Source of the DNA: Petropleomorpha daqingensis
GTDB taxonomy: Bacteria; Actinomycetota; Actinomycetes; Mycobacteriales; Geodermatophilaceae
NCBI RefSeq assembly: GCF_013408985.1
Contig: NZ_JACBZT010000001.1
Location: 1,736,001-1,800,000, forward strand
Direction: 5' to 3'
DNA length: 64,000 nucleotides
The translations under genes were made by a program, and so were the position numbers. The stretch's first letter is position 1. Each line of letters starts with the position of its first letter. A model generated the notes under the pieces. That model had not been told where the DNA came from. It saw only the letters and a list, made by a program, of their open reading frames with translations, and made no database searches. Positions 7,976-17,443 of this stretch are shown in pieces.

Positions 7976-9880
7976 CTAGGCGGGTCCGACGACCAGGAGG
8001 GTGATCTGGTCGTCCTTGCCCGCCTGGGTGCCGGGCTGCGGGTCCGAGCCGACGACGGTGCCGGGGGCCTCGCCGTTGGGGGGCTCGGTCTGCAGCGACG
8101 TGACGTTCGTGAAGCCCGCCTGCTGCAGGATCGCCCGTGCCTGGGGCTCGGTCTTGCCGACGATGGACGGCGGGATCGTGATCTTCGTCGGCGCGGAGGC
8201 CACCGAGAGGGTGATCGCGGTGTCCGCGGTCGCCTGGGTGTTCTGCCCCGGGTCGACAGCCGTGACCGTGCCGGCCGGCTGCGAGGCGTCCTCGACCTGC
8301 TTGACCGTCACGTTGGTGAACCCGGCGTCCTTGAGCGCCTTCTGGGCCGCGTCCTGCTGCTGGCCCACCACCGCGGGGATCGGCGCGTCGCCGTCCGAGA
8401 CCGACAGGGTGATGGCGGCGTCGAGGGCGGCCTGGCTGCCCTGAGCCGGGTCGATCGCGACGACCTGGCCCTCGGGCTTGAGGCTGTCCACCTGCTCGGT
8501 GTTGATGTTCCCCGTGAAACCGGCGCCGGTGAGGTTGTCCTTGGCGTCCTGGACGTCCAGGCCGATGACGGCGGGGATGGCCTGGGTGTTCGGGCCGGCG
8601 CCGACGGCCACGTCGACCTTGGCGCCCTTGTCGGCCTTGGCGCCGCCGGCCGGGTTGGTGGAGAGCACCAGGCCCTTCTGCTGGTCGGTGCTGGGCTGGG
8701 GCGTCACGGCGCCGACGGTGAGCCCGGCGGCCTCGATCTGGGTGCGGGCGTCGGCCACCGCGACGTTGACCACGTTGGGCACGGTCACCTGGGTGGCGCT
8801 CGGCGGGGTGTTGTCGTCCTTGTTGTTGAGCAGGACGAACGCGGTGATCGCGCCCCCGACGAGCAGCACGGCGAGCACGGTGACCAGGGCGATGATCCGG
8901 TTCCGGCGCTTGCGGCGCGCGGCCTCGTCGTCCTCGTCGCCCCAGTCGTCGTCGTCCCGGCCGTAGCCGTAGCCGGCGGGCGCGGCGGCGAGCAGCGTCG
9001 TCTTCTCGTTCTCGCCCATGACCGGCGTCGCCTCGACCCGCTGCCCGGCCAGGGCCCGGAGCAGGTCGTTGCGCATGTCCGCGGCCGACTGGTACCGGTT
9101 GGCCGGGTTCTTGCTCATGGCCTTGAGCAGGATCGCGTCGAGCTCCGGCGGCACCGCAGGGTTGATCGACGACGGCAGCTTCGGGTCCTCGCGGACGTGC
9201 TGGTAGGCGACGGCCACGGGGGAGTCGCCGGTGAACGGCGGGGTGCCGGTGACCAGCTCGTAGAGCAGGCAGCCCACCGAGTAGACGTCGGAGCGGGCGT
9301 CGACGCCCTCGCCGCGGGCCTGCTCGGGGGAGAGGTACTGCGCCGTGCCGATCACGGCCGCGGTGGAGGTCATCGTCGCGGCGGAGTCGGAGACGGCGCG
9401 GGCGATGCCGAAGTCCATCACCTTGACGGTGCCCTGGGGCGTGATCATCACGTTCCCGGGCTTCACGTCGCGGTGCACGATGCCGTTGCGGTGGCTGAAG
9501 TCCAGGGCGCCGCAGATGTCGGCGGCCAGCTCCATCGCCCGGTCGGGGTCGAGGACCCCCTCGCGGCGCAGGACGTCGCGCAGCGTCTCGCCCTCGACGT
9601 ACTCCATGACGATGTAGGGCGTCGCGCCCAGCGCGGTGCGGTCCTCACCGGTGTCGTAGACCGCGACGATCGACGGGTGGTTGAGCGAGGCGGCGGCCTG
9701 CGCCTCGCGGCGGAAGCGCACCTGGAAGGAGGGATCGCGGGCGAGGTCCTGACGGAGCACCTTCACGGCGACCTCGCGGCCCAGGCGGAGATCGCGGCCG
9801 CGGTGCACCTCCGCCATGCCACCGCGGCCGAGCACCCCGCCGATCTCGTAGCGCTCGCCGAGCACCTGCGGGCTGGTCAT
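7976..9880 (-). CDS. pknB: Ser/Thr protein kinase PknB with four PASTA domains
   Basis: A 634-residue transmembrane kinase linking muropeptide sensing to cell-wall synthesis and division. The kinase domain is at about 11-280: Gly loop GRGGMAEV, Lys40 in VAVKVL, HRDVKPGN with catalytic Asp138, DFG 157-159, and a Thr-rich activation loop (SAATMTSTAAVIGTAQYLSPEQ). An acidic juxtamembrane linker follows (DDDDWGDEDDEA). The membrane helix is at about 329-351, and four extracellular PASTA repeats occupy about 362-634. The start is ATG 9880; a TTG immediately before it is not needed. It is last in the minus-strand operon, 121 nt after pknA. Confidence 0.97.
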   Translation of the reverse strand: MTSPQVLGERYEIGGVLGRGGMAEVHRGRDLRLGREVAVKVLRQDLARDPSFQVRFRREAQAAASLNHPSIVAVYDTGEDRTALGATPYIVMEYVEGETLRDVLRREGVLDPDRAMELAADICGALDFSHRNGIVHRDVKPGNVMITPQGTVKVMDFGIARAVSDSAATMTSTAAVIGTAQYLSPEQARGEGVDARSDVYSVGCLLYELVTGTPPFTGDSPVAVAYQHVREDPKLPSSINPAVPPELDAILLKAMSKNPANRYQSAADMRNDLLRALAGQRVEATPVMGENEKTTLLAAAPAGYGYGRDDDDWGDEDDEAARRKRRNRIIALVTVLAVLLVGGAITAFVLLNNKDDNTPPSATQVTVPNVVNVAVADARTQIEAAGLTVGAVTPQPSTDQQKGLVLSTNPAGGAKADKGAKVDVAVGAGPNTQAIPAVIGLDVQDAKDNLTGAGFTGNINTEQVDSLKPEGQVVAIDPAQGSQAALDAAITLSVSDGDAPIPAVVGQQQDAAQKALKDAGFTNVTVKQVEDASQPAGTVTAVDPGQNTQATADTAITLSVASAPTKITIPPSIVGKTEPQARAILQQAGFTNVTSLQTEPPNGEAPGTVVGSDPQPGTQAGKDDQITLLVVGPA

Positions 9881-9970
9881 CAAGGGTCCTCTCGGGTGGT
9901 GCCGTGCACGCCCCGCGGGGCGCCCGGCCGAGGCCGGAGGGGGCCGTCGGGCAGCCTAACGGCACGAGCC

Positions 9971-9991
9971 GCCGGATCCGGGGAATCCGGC
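9971..9991 (-). terminator. Short stem-loop in the pknA-pknB gap
   Basis: GCCGGAT (9971-9977) pairs with ATCCGGC (9985-9991) around a 7-nt loop. It lies between the pknA stop (10002) and the pknB start (9880) and could attenuate read-through or act on mRNA processing. The stem is short, so the function is uncertain. Confidence 0.35.
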
Positions 9992-10001
9992 AGGGCGTCG
10001 G

Positions 10002-11654
10002 TCACCCCGTCCCACCCGCCGCACCCGCCGCGTCACCACCCGGATCGACCGGCGGGCTGTCCGGTGGCACCGACGAACCCGGCGCCGTGTCCGTCGAGGG
10101 CGAGGTGGACGTCGAGGTCGACGTGGTGGTCGTGGACGTCGACGTCGAGGTGGTCGAGGACGACGAGCTCGAGGTGGACGACGGCGGCTCGGTGGTCCGG
10201 TGCGGCTGCGTCGTCTGCGCGGAGCCGTCGTCCGGCGTGAAGCCCTCGGAGGCGACGAACAGCGTGACGGACGAGCCGACCGGGACGGTGGTGTTCGCCG
10301 GGTCGGAGCCGGCGACGGAGTTCGGGTCGAGCCCCCGGCCGAGCGCCTCGAGCTGCGCGTCGGTCGCCTCGGCCCGGGTGACCTTCAGCCCGGCGCCCTC
10401 CAGCTGCGCCCGCACCGTGTCGAAGTCCTCGCCGATGAAGCCGTTGGTGTCGATGGCGACCGTGCCGGCCGGCGTCGTCCCCGTTGCCGACGAGCTGGTC
10501 GTGCTGCCGCCGTTGCCGCCGGAGTCGTTGCCGTTGCTGCTGAGCAGCAGCCACCCGCCGCCGCCGAGCAGGAGCACCACCGCGACGATGGCGGCCACCC
10601 AGATCCAGCGCCGGCTGGGCTTCTGCGGCTCGTCGTCCCAGGCGTAGGGCTCGTCGTCCTCCGGCCGCTGGAGCGGTGGCATCGGGCGGGGCGCGGTGCT
10701 GGGGCCCCCGGCGACCGCGGCGGCCGCGCCGGTCGCGCTCACCCGGGTGGCGCCCTCGGGGACGGCGATCACCTCGGTGGTCGCGCCGGTCGCCGGCACG
10801 GCGCCGCCGGGGGAGACCCCGGACGCGGCCACGGCCCGGATCGCCGCGGCGAACTCCGCGCCGTCGGCGAAGCGCTGCGCCGGGTCCTTGGCCAGGGCCC
10901 GCTCGATCAGCTCCCGCACCGCCCGCGGGACCTCGGCGGGCAGCGGCGGCGGCGGGCGGTTGATGTGCGCCAGCGCGATCGCGACCTGCGAGGTGCCGTC
11001 GAACGGCCGGCCGCCGGTCAGGCACTCGTAGGCGACGACGCCCAGGGAGTACACGTCGGAGGCGGCGGTGACCTCGAAGCCCTGCGCCTGCTCCGGGGAG
11101 AGGTACTGCGCGGTGCCGACGACCATGCCGGTGCGCGTCAGCGGCGCGGCGTCTCGGGCCTGGGCGATGCCGAAGTCGGTCAGCTTGACCACGCCGTCGG
11201 GGCGGACCATCAGGTTGCCCGGCTTGATGTCGCGGTGGACGACCCCGGCCCGGTGCGCGGCGGACAGGCCCTCGGCGGACTGGCCGAGCACGTGCAGGGT
11301 CCAGTCGACGGGGAGCCGGCCCTCCTCGTGCAGGATCGTCACCAGCGGCTGCCCGTCGACGAACTCCATGACGAGGAAGGCCAGGTTCGTGCCGGTGCGC
11401 TCGTCGACGGTCTCGCCGTAGTCGTAGACCGAGGCGATGTTCGGGTGGGTCAGCGCCGCGGTGTGCCGGGCCTCGTTGCGGAACCGGGCCAGGAAGTTCG
11501 GGTCGCCGGTGAACTCGCTGCGCAGCACCTTGGCCGCGACCGTGCGGTCGAGGACCCGGTCGCGCGCCTGCCAGACCTCGCCCATGCCGCCGACGGCGAT
11601 GGGGGCGGTGATCTCGTAGCGCCCGGCGAGCAGGGTGCCCAGCGACAGCGCCAT
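10002..11654 (-). CDS. pknA: Ser/Thr protein kinase PknA with one PASTA-like domain and Ser/Thr-rich tail
   Basis: A 550-residue transmembrane kinase. The kinase domain is at about 12-270: Gly loop VGGMGEVW, Lys42, HRDIKPGN with Asp142, DFG 160-162, activation loop LTRTGMVVGTAQYLSPEQ. After a Pro/Ala linker comes a membrane helix (WIWVAAIVAVVLLLGGGGWLLL, about 350-371), then a single PASTA-like domain (GEDFDTVRAQLEGAGLKVTR to GSSVTLFVASEG). The protein ends in a mucin-like run of Ser and Thr with Pro/Asp. Mycobacterial PknA has no PASTA domain, so the ectodomain is a lineage difference. The start overlaps the pbpA stop by one base (TGATG), indicating coupling. Confidence 0.95.
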   Translation of the reverse strand: MALSLGTLLAGRYEITAPIAVGGMGEVWQARDRVLDRTVAAKVLRSEFTGDPNFLARFRNEARHTAALTHPNIASVYDYGETVDERTGTNLAFLVMEFVDGQPLVTILHEEGRLPVDWTLHVLGQSAEGLSAAHRAGVVHRDIKPGNLMVRPDGVVKLTDFGIAQARDAAPLTRTGMVVGTAQYLSPEQAQGFEVTAASDVYSLGVVAYECLTGGRPFDGTSQVAIALAHINRPPPPLPAEVPRAVRELIERALAKDPAQRFADGAEFAAAIRAVAASGVSPGGAVPATGATTEVIAVPEGATRVSATGAAAAVAGGPSTAPRPMPPLQRPEDDEPYAWDDEPQKPSRRWIWVAAIVAVVLLLGGGGWLLLSSNGNDSGGNGGSTTSSSATGTTPAGTVAIDTNGFIGEDFDTVRAQLEGAGLKVTRAEATDAQLEALGRGLDPNSVAGSDPANTTVPVGSSVTLFVASEGFTPDDGSAQTTQPHRTTEPPSSTSSSSSSTTSTSTSTTTTSTSTSTSPSTDTAPGSSVPPDSPPVDPGGDAAGAAGGTG

Positions 11655-13123
11655 CAGCCCCCCTGTTCCCCGAGGTAGGCAGACATCACCTGCTGGGCGA
11701 TCGGCGCGGAGATGTCGCCTCCGGTGCCGGTGCCCTCGGTGCCGCTCTGCCCACCGTTCTTGATGAAGACGGCGATGGCGATCTGGCGATCGCCCTCCCC
11801 GGCATACCCAACGAACCAGGTGTGCGGATTCTGCCCGTCGCCGACCTCTGCGGTACCCGTCTTGCCCCCGACAGTGACACCGGGGATGCGGGCTTTCCGG
11901 CCGGTGCCGTGCTCGACGACGCTCACCATCATCTGCTGGAGCTCACCGGCGACCTGCTGGGAGACCGGCTTGTTCTTGACCTCGGGGTCGGTCTGGTCGA
12001 TGACCGTGAGGTCCGGGGCGCGGACCTGGTCGACCAGGTAGGGCTGCATGAGCGTGCCGTTGTTGGCCACCGCCGCGGCGATCATCGCGCCCTGCATCGC
12101 GGTGATCTGCACGTCCTGCTGGCCGATGGAGCTGATCCCGAGCTGGGCGTCGTTCTCGATCTCGCCGATGGTGCTGCCGACGACGGGCAGCGGCATGTCG
12201 AAGCCCTCGTCGTCGATGCCGAACGCCTCGGCCATGCTGCGCACCTTGTCCTCGCCGAGGTCGATGCCGAGCTGGGCGAACGCGGTGTTGCAGGAGATGG
12301 TGAAGGCGTCGATCAGCGACTGGTCGGCGCCGCCGTTGCAGGACTCGCCGTTGTAGTTCTCCAGCGTGGTGCGGGTACCGGGCAGCGTCAGCAGGTCCGG
12401 CGCCGGGATCGTCGTCTCGGGGGTGTAGCCGTTGCTCAGCGCGGCCGCCGAGATGATCGTCTTGAACACCGAGCCGGGGGAGTAGCGCTGGTTGATCGCC
12501 TGGTTCGAGCGCGGGTCGGGGTTGGCCTGGCCGAGCTGGTTGCCGTAGGCGCGGATCGCCGCGGGGTCGTGGCTGGACAGCTGGTTCGGGTCGTACGTGG
12601 GGGTGCTGGCCAGGCCGAGGATGGCCCCCGTCTTCGGGTCGAGGGCCACGACCGCGCCGGTCACCCCGTCGAGGGCGTCCATCGCCGTCTGCTGCACGGT
12701 CGGGTCGAGGGTGAGGACCAGGTCGCCGCCGGAGGGGTCGCGGCCGGTGAACAGGTCGGCCAGCCGCCGCGCGAACAGCCGCGGGTCGTTGCCGGCGAGG
12801 ACGTCGTTCTCGTACCGCTCGAGCGCCCAGGTGTTGTAGACCAGCGAGTAGTAGCCGGTGACCGGCGCGTAGACGGGCCCGTTCGAGTACTGGCGCAGGT
12901 AGGCCAGCCGGTCGTCGGTGCGCGTGGACTTGGCGATCTCCGTGCCGCCCTGGACGACGATCGACCCGCGCTCCCGGCTGTACTCCTCGATGAGCACGCG
13001 GGTGTTGCTCGGGTCGGTACGCAGCTTGTCGGCGCGCACCACCTGGATGATGTTGACGTTGATGATCAGCAGGGTGAACAGGACCAGCACGCTGATGGAG
13101 ACCCGGCGCAGCGGTGCGTTCAC
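11654..13123 (-). CDS. pbpA: Class B penicillin-binding protein PbpA
   Basis: A 489-residue peptidoglycan DD-transpeptidase. It has an N-terminal membrane anchor (VSISVLVLFTLLIINVNIIQ, about 8-28), a dimerisation/pedestal region, and the transpeptidase domain with Ser218 in the SVFK motif (YSPGSVFKTI), SCN at 277-279, and KTGT in VGGKTGTAEVG. It works with the RodA glycosyltransferase encoded immediately upstream. The GTG start overlaps the rodA stop by 4 nt (GTGA). The homologue in mycobacteria is a substrate partner of the PknA/PknB kinases. Confidence 0.96.
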   Translation of the reverse strand: MNAPLRRVSISVLVLFTLLIINVNIIQVVRADKLRTDPSNTRVLIEEYSRERGSIVVQGGTEIAKSTRTDDRLAYLRQYSNGPVYAPVTGYYSLVYNTWALERYENDVLAGNDPRLFARRLADLFTGRDPSGGDLVLTLDPTVQQTAMDALDGVTGAVVALDPKTGAILGLASTPTYDPNQLSSHDPAAIRAYGNQLGQANPDPRSNQAINQRYSPGSVFKTIISAAALSNGYTPETTIPAPDLLTLPGTRTTLENYNGESCNGGADQSLIDAFTISCNTAFAQLGIDLGEDKVRSMAEAFGIDDEGFDMPLPVVGSTIGEIENDAQLGISSIGQQDVQITAMQGAMIAAAVANNGTLMQPYLVDQVRAPDLTVIDQTDPEVKNKPVSQQVAGELQQMMVSVVEHGTGRKARIPGVTVGGKTGTAEVGDGQNPHTWFVGYAGEGDRQIAIAVFIKNGGQSGTEGTGTGGDISAPIAQQVMSAYLGEQGG

Positions 13124-14526
13124 GTGCTGACCACCTCGGTGGGCGCCTCACCCAGCCGCGGCGGCTGCGGGGCCGGCGGTGCCGCCGGCCGCCGGGCGGC
13201 GTCGCTGATCCGCACGAGCAGGGCCACCAGGGCGAAGTTGGCCACCAGCGAGGAACCGCCGTAGGCCAGGAACGGCGTGGTCAGGCCGGTCAGCGGCAGC
13301 AGCCCGGTGACGCCACCGAGGACGACGAACACCTGCCAGGCGATCGCGAAGGACAGGCCCGCCGCCAGCAGCTTGCCGAAGGCGTCCCGGACGATCAGCG
13401 AGGTGCGCAGCCCGCGCTCGACGAGGATCAGGTAGACGATGATCACGGCGACCAGGCCGAACAGGCCCAGCTCCTCGCCGATCGCAGAGGCGATGAAGTC
13501 GCTCTTGGCCACCGGCACCTGGTCGGGGCGGCCCCCGCCGAGCCCGGCGCCGAACAGCCCGCCGGTGCCCAGGCCGAACAGCGACTGGACCAGCTGGTAG
13601 CCGTCGGTGCTCTTGTACTTGAACGGGTCGAGCCAGACGTCGACGCGCTGCTGCACGTGGCCGAACACCTGGTAGGCCAGGAACGCGCCGGCGGCGAACA
13701 GCAGCAGGCCGATGACCAGCCAGCTCGCCCGCTCGGTGGCGATGTAGAGCATCACCACGAAGATGCCGAACAGCAGCAGCGAGCTGCCCAGGTCGCGCTC
13801 GAAGACGAGCACGAGGATCGACAGCCCCCAGATGACCAGCACCGGACCGAGGTCGCGGCCGCGGGGGAGCTCCAGGCCCACCACCCGGCGGCTGGCCAGC
13901 GCCAGCACGTCGCGCTTGTCGACCAGGTAGGCGGCGAAGAAGATGACCAGGCAGATCTTGGCGAACTCACCGGGCTGGATGGAGAAGCCGCCGACCAGGA
14001 TCCACAGCTTGGCGCCGTTGATCTGGGAGAACCGCGCCGGGAGGATCGCCGGGATGGCCAGCAGCACCAGCCCGGCCAGCACGAGGATGTAGGCGTAGCG
14101 GGCCAGCACGCGGTGGTCGCGGATCACCACGAGGACGGCGACGAACAGGGCCACGCCGATCGTCGCCCAGATCAGCTGGGTGGGCGCGCTCTCCGACCCC
14201 CTGCCGTTCTGGGCGTCGGCCAGGTCCAGCCGGTGGATCACCGACAGCCCCAGCCCGACGAGCAGGGCCACGGCGGGCAGCAGCAGCGGGTCGGCGTAGG
14301 GCGCCCACTTGCGGATCGCGAGGTGGGCCGCCGTCCACAGCGCGGTGATCCAGATGCCGAACTCGGCCAGCTCGGGGCGCAGCGACCCGGTGACGGTCAG
14401 GTCGACGATGCACTGCGCGGCCAGCGTGATGACCAGCGCGAAGGCAAGCAGGGCCAGTTCCGTACCGCGGCGCTTGGGCGCCGGGCCGGTCGCCGTCCCT
14501 CGCGGGTCGGTTCCCGGGCCAGCCAT
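13120..14526 (-). CDS. rodA: SEDS glycosyltransferase RodA/FtsW family
   Basis: A 468-residue polytopic membrane protein (about 12 helices) that polymerises lipid II into glycan strands. SEDS landmarks are present: GFSIQPGEFAKI, the FERDLGSSLLLFGIFVVML segment, VDVWLDPFKYKSTDGYQLVQ with the conserved catalytic-loop Asp, the GLGGGRPDQVPVAKSDFI loop and PFLAYGGSSL near the C-terminus. It lies between pstP and pbpA with one-base and four-base overlaps, so a RodA-PbpA pair is made together. The ATG is at 14526; the C-terminal tail is Pro-rich. Confidence 0.96.
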   Translation of the reverse strand: MAGPGTDPRGTATGPAPKRRGTELALLAFALVITLAAQCIVDLTVTGSLRPELAEFGIWITALWTAAHLAIRKWAPYADPLLLPAVALLVGLGLSVIHRLDLADAQNGRGSESAPTQLIWATIGVALFVAVLVVIRDHRVLARYAYILVLAGLVLLAIPAILPARFSQINGAKLWILVGGFSIQPGEFAKICLVIFFAAYLVDKRDVLALASRRVVGLELPRGRDLGPVLVIWGLSILVLVFERDLGSSLLLFGIFVVMLYIATERASWLVIGLLLFAAGAFLAYQVFGHVQQRVDVWLDPFKYKSTDGYQLVQSLFGLGTGGLFGAGLGGGRPDQVPVAKSDFIASAIGEELGLFGLVAVIIVYLILVERGLRTSLIVRDAFGKLLAAGLSFAIAWQVFVVLGGVTGLLPLTGLTTPFLAYGGSSLVANFALVALLVRISDAARRPAAPPAPQPPRLGEAPTEVVST

Positions 14527-15944
14527 CAGTTCTCCTCCCGGCAGTTCACTCCCGGTTCGGCGGACGAGGTCCGGGTGGTCGAGGAGGCGGTCGCCGTGCT
14601 GCCCGTCGGCACCGGGAAGCCCGACGCCGACGTGTCGGAGGGCAGCGTGTCCGAGGGCAGCGTGCCGGAGGGCAGGCCGACCGTCGGGCTCGCCGTCGTC
14701 GGCGACGCCGGCTCCTCCTTGCCGGTCGTCCGGCAGAGGGGCAGCCGGTGCGCGCGCAGGGTGGCGAGGATGCGCGCGGCGTCGTCCGCGTCGTTGGCCT
14801 CGATGCCGTCGCGGACCCGGCTGCGGTAGTCGGGGGTCAGGTCGCTCACGGCCAGGTCGGTGCTCGAGTCGACCCGGTACAGGTCGACGCCGAACGGCGA
14901 GGTGTGCAGCCCGCGGAAGACGGCGACGTTCTCGTCCTGGCCGGAGCCCTCGACACCGACGAACCAGTGCTGCAGCGCCCACGCGTAGGTGCCGACCCCG
15001 GCGCCGATCAGGACGACGACGAGGCCGAGCGCGATCAACGCCCAGCGCATCCGGCGCCGGCGGCGCGGCGGCGGGCTGACCGAGCTGGGCATCGCCGGCG
15101 GCGGGGGTGGCGGCGGATCGGCCAGCGCCGCGCGGCCCGCGGCGGACCGGTTGTCGACCTGCCGCTGGCCCACGTTGTCGCCGGCGGCGCCGTCGACGAC
15201 GGGTTCCATGAGCGCCGGGTGGCCGCCCTCCACCTCGATGACGTCGGCGACGATCACCGTGATGTTGTCCGGGCCGCCGCTGCGCAGGGCGAGCTCGATG
15301 AGCCGGTCGGCGGTCGACTGCGGATCGGGGTCCTTGAGGGCGTCGGCGAGGGTCTCCTCGCTCACCACGCCGGACAGGCCGTCGGAGCAGAGCAGGTAGC
15401 GGTCGCCGGCGCGCGCCTCGCGCATGGAGAGGTCCGGCTCGACGTCCTGGCCGTTGAGGGCGCGCAGCAGCAGCGAGCGCTGCGGGTGGCTGTTCGCCTC
15501 CTCCTGGGTGATCCGGCCGTCGTCGATGAGCGTCTGCACGAACGTGTCGTCGTGCGTGATCTGCGACATCTCGCCGTCGCGCAGCAGGTAGGCGCGGGAG
15601 TCGCCGACGTGGCACAGCGCCAGCCGGCCGCCGGCGAAGAGGATCGCGGTGAGCGTCGTCCCCATGCCCTCGAGCTGGGGCGCCTCGCGGATCACCTCGC
15701 GCAGGTGCTCGCTGCCCTCGAACACCGCGGCGCGCATCGACTGGAGCATGTCGCCGGACGGGGCGTCGTCGTCCAGGTGCTCCAGCGCGGCGATGACCAC
15801 CTTGCTGGCGACGTCGCCGGCCGCGTGCCCGCCCATGCCGTCGGCGACCGCGAGCAACCGGGGCCCGGCGTAGACCGAGTCCTGGTTGTTGCCGCGGATC
15901 AGCCCGCGGTCGGAGCGCGCGGCGTAGCGCAGGACCAGGGTCAT
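14526..15944 (-). CDS. pstP: PP2C-type Ser/Thr phosphatase PstP
   Basis: A 472-residue membrane phosphatase that reverses PknA/PknB phosphorylation. The cytosolic PP2C domain (about 1-240) shows the metal-binding motifs RGNNQDSV, ADGMGGHAAGD, GDSRAYLLR, CSDGLSGVV and GGPDNITVIV. A membrane helix (WALIALGLVVVLIGAGVGTY, about 310-330) leads to an extracytoplasmic domain of about 110 residues. The tail of about 60 residues is Ser/Thr/Pro-rich with a near-repeat LPSDTLPSDT. The start overlaps the fhaB stop (ATGA). Confidence 0.96.
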   Translation of the reverse strand: MTLVLRYAARSDRGLIRGNNQDSVYAGPRLLAVADGMGGHAAGDVASKVVIAALEHLDDDAPSGDMLQSMRAAVFEGSEHLREVIREAPQLEGMGTTLTAILFAGGRLALCHVGDSRAYLLRDGEMSQITHDDTFVQTLIDDGRITQEEANSHPQRSLLLRALNGQDVEPDLSMREARAGDRYLLCSDGLSGVVSEETLADALKDPDPQSTADRLIELALRSGGPDNITVIVADVIEVEGGHPALMEPVVDGAAGDNVGQRQVDNRSAAGRAALADPPPPPPPAMPSSVSPPPRRRRRMRWALIALGLVVVLIGAGVGTYAWALQHWFVGVEGSGQDENVAVFRGLHTSPFGVDLYRVDSSTDLAVSDLTPDYRSRVRDGIEANDADDAARILATLRAHRLPLCRTTGKEEPASPTTASPTVGLPSGTLPSDTLPSDTSASGFPVPTGSTATASSTTRTSSAEPGVNCREEN

Positions 15945-16405
15945 GTCCGCAGTTCCAGCGCCGTCTGGCCGATCCGGATCGGCTGGCCCGGCTGGACCAG
16001 CAGCGGGCCCTGCACGCGCTGCTGGTCCAGGTAGGTGCCGTTGGTGGAGCCGAGGTCCTCGACGTACCACTGGCCGCCGCGGTTGGTGAGCCGGGCGTGC
16101 CGCGAGCTGGCGAAGTCGTCGGTGAGCACGAGGGTCGAGTCGTCGGCGCGGCCGATGAGGATCGGCTGCTCGCCGAGCGTGATCTTGGTGCCGGACAGCG
16201 GCCCGGCGGTGACCACGAGCGTGCGCGGGCCGCGCTGACCCTTCTTCTTGGGCTGCTGGGCCGCCCGCGGGGGCACCGAGGAGACCCGGCCGGCCCGGCC
16301 GCCGAACAGGTCGGCCCGGACCACGCGGAAGGCCGCGAAGATGAACAGCCAGAGCAGCAGCAGGAAGCCGAACCGGAAGATCTGCAGCACGATCTCGGCG
16401 GTCAT
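15941..16405 (-). CDS. fhaB: FHA-domain membrane protein FhaB (FipA type)
   Basis: A 154-residue protein with an N-terminal membrane helix (IVLQIFRFGFLLLLWLFIFAA) and a C-terminal FHA domain that binds phosphothreonine: LIGRADDSTLVLTDDFASSRHARL and EDLGSTNGTYLDQQRV carry the Gly-Arg, Ser-Arg-His and Ser-Thr-Asn-Gly signature residues. The order fhaA-fhaB-pstP-rodA-pbpA-pknA-pknB is the conserved actinobacterial cluster. In mycobacteria the homologue links kinase signalling to division and wall assembly. Confidence 0.95.
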   Translation of the reverse strand: MTAEIVLQIFRFGFLLLLWLFIFAAFRVVRADLFGGRAGRVSSVPPRAAQQPKKKGQRGPRTLVVTAGPLSGTKITLGEQPILIGRADDSTLVLTDDFASSRHARLTNRGGQWYVEDLGSTNGTYLDQQRVQGPLLVQPGQPIRIGQTALELRT

Positions 16406-16457
16406 GCGGCGATCCCCTCGGGGTCCGCTCCGGCCGCTGCCGAGCGCCGGAGCGCCT

Positions 16458-17273
16458 TCACGCGCCGTCCTGCCGGTAGACCAGCACCGAGTGACCGATG
16501 CGGATCACGTCGCCGTCCGCGAGGGGCTGGCGGGTGATCCTCCGCCCGTTGACGAGCGTGCCGTTGGTCGAGCCGAGGTCCTCGCAGATCGCCGTGCCGC
16601 TGTCGAGGACGACGTCGACGTGCTTGCGGCTGACGCCGGTGTCGGGCAGCCGGATGTCGGCCTCGGTGCCGCGGCCGATGACGTTGCGGCCGGAGGAGAG
16701 GACGTGCCTGGTGCCCGGGCCGTCGACGACGAGCACGTGCTGGATCCGCGTGCCGGCCCGGCCGGAGACCGACGGCGACTGCCGGCCGGTGTCGGTGGCC
16801 ACCCGGCCGCGGATCGGCGGCAGCGGCGGGAGAGCCGGGTGCGCGACGCTGGGGAAGCCGTTCACCGGGGGCACCGGCGCCTCGCGCGAGGGCGGCCGGG
16901 ACGGGTCGGCGACGTGCGAGCTCACCTCGAACACGCCGGTCGGGAGGTCGTCGTCCTGCTCCAGGGTCACCTGGACGTCGCCGAAGGTCTGGTAGCCCTC
17001 GCCGGAGATGTGCTCGCTGACCATGTCGGCGAGCTCGGCCGCGAGCTGGTCGGACCACTCGGCGAGGTTGTCGTAGTCGACCTGGCCGAGGCGGACGACG
17101 TAGACGTTGGGCGCGAGCACCCGGCCCTCGCCCAGGACGTTGCGCTGCTCGTCGGCCTCGCGCTGCAGGGCCTTGGCGATCTCGGCCGGGTGGACCTTGC
17201 CCTTGAAGATGCGAGCGAAGGCCAGACCGACCATGCCCTCGAGTCGTCGCTCGAAGCGCTGCAGCACACCCAC
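16458..17273 (-). CDS. fhaA: DUF3662 and FHA domain protein FhaA
   Basis: A 271-residue cytoplasmic adaptor. Residues 1-120 are the DUF3662 domain (RFERRLEGMVGLAFARIFKG, then VHPAEIAKALQREADEQRNV). A Pro-rich linker of about 60 residues leads to a C-terminal FHA domain with VIGRGTEADIRLPDTGVSRK and EDLGSTNGTLVNGRRI. The start chosen is GTG 17273 (MGVLQRFERR), with AAGGGAG upstream, matching the family N-terminus; in-frame sequence further upstream is atypical. First gene of the kinase operon, so its promoter should lie between 17274 and 17443, where a perfect 7-bp stem (17368-17385) is also seen. Confidence 0.95.
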   Translation of the reverse strand: MGVLQRFERRLEGMVGLAFARIFKGKVHPAEIAKALQREADEQRNVLGEGRVLAPNVYVVRLGQVDYDNLAEWSDQLAAELADMVSEHISGEGYQTFGDVQVTLEQDDDLPTGVFEVSSHVADPSRPPSREAPVPPVNGFPSVAHPALPPLPPIRGRVATDTGRQSPSVSGRAGTRIQHVLVVDGPGTRHVLSSGRNVIGRGTEADIRLPDTGVSRKHVDVVLDSGTAICEDLGSTNGTLVNGRRITRQPLADGDVIRIGHSVLVYRQDGA

Positions 17274-17443
17274 AGTCGCTCCCTTGCGCTCGCCGCCGAC
17301 GGTCTGAGTCGTGATCCCCTCTTGGATCGTAGCCGTGCGTACCACCACGGACCGGCCAGGAAGGCGCGACGCCCCGGTGGGCGTCGTCCAACCAGGCCCT
17401 TCGCGGGTCCGCGATCCGGGGCTGCTAGTGTTTTCCCTCGCCA

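Noticed and set aside
17368-17385. Terminator upstream of fhaA
   Set aside because: The 7-bp stem has no gene ending before it on either strand; at most a 5' leader hairpin, so it is not listed as a separate terminator.
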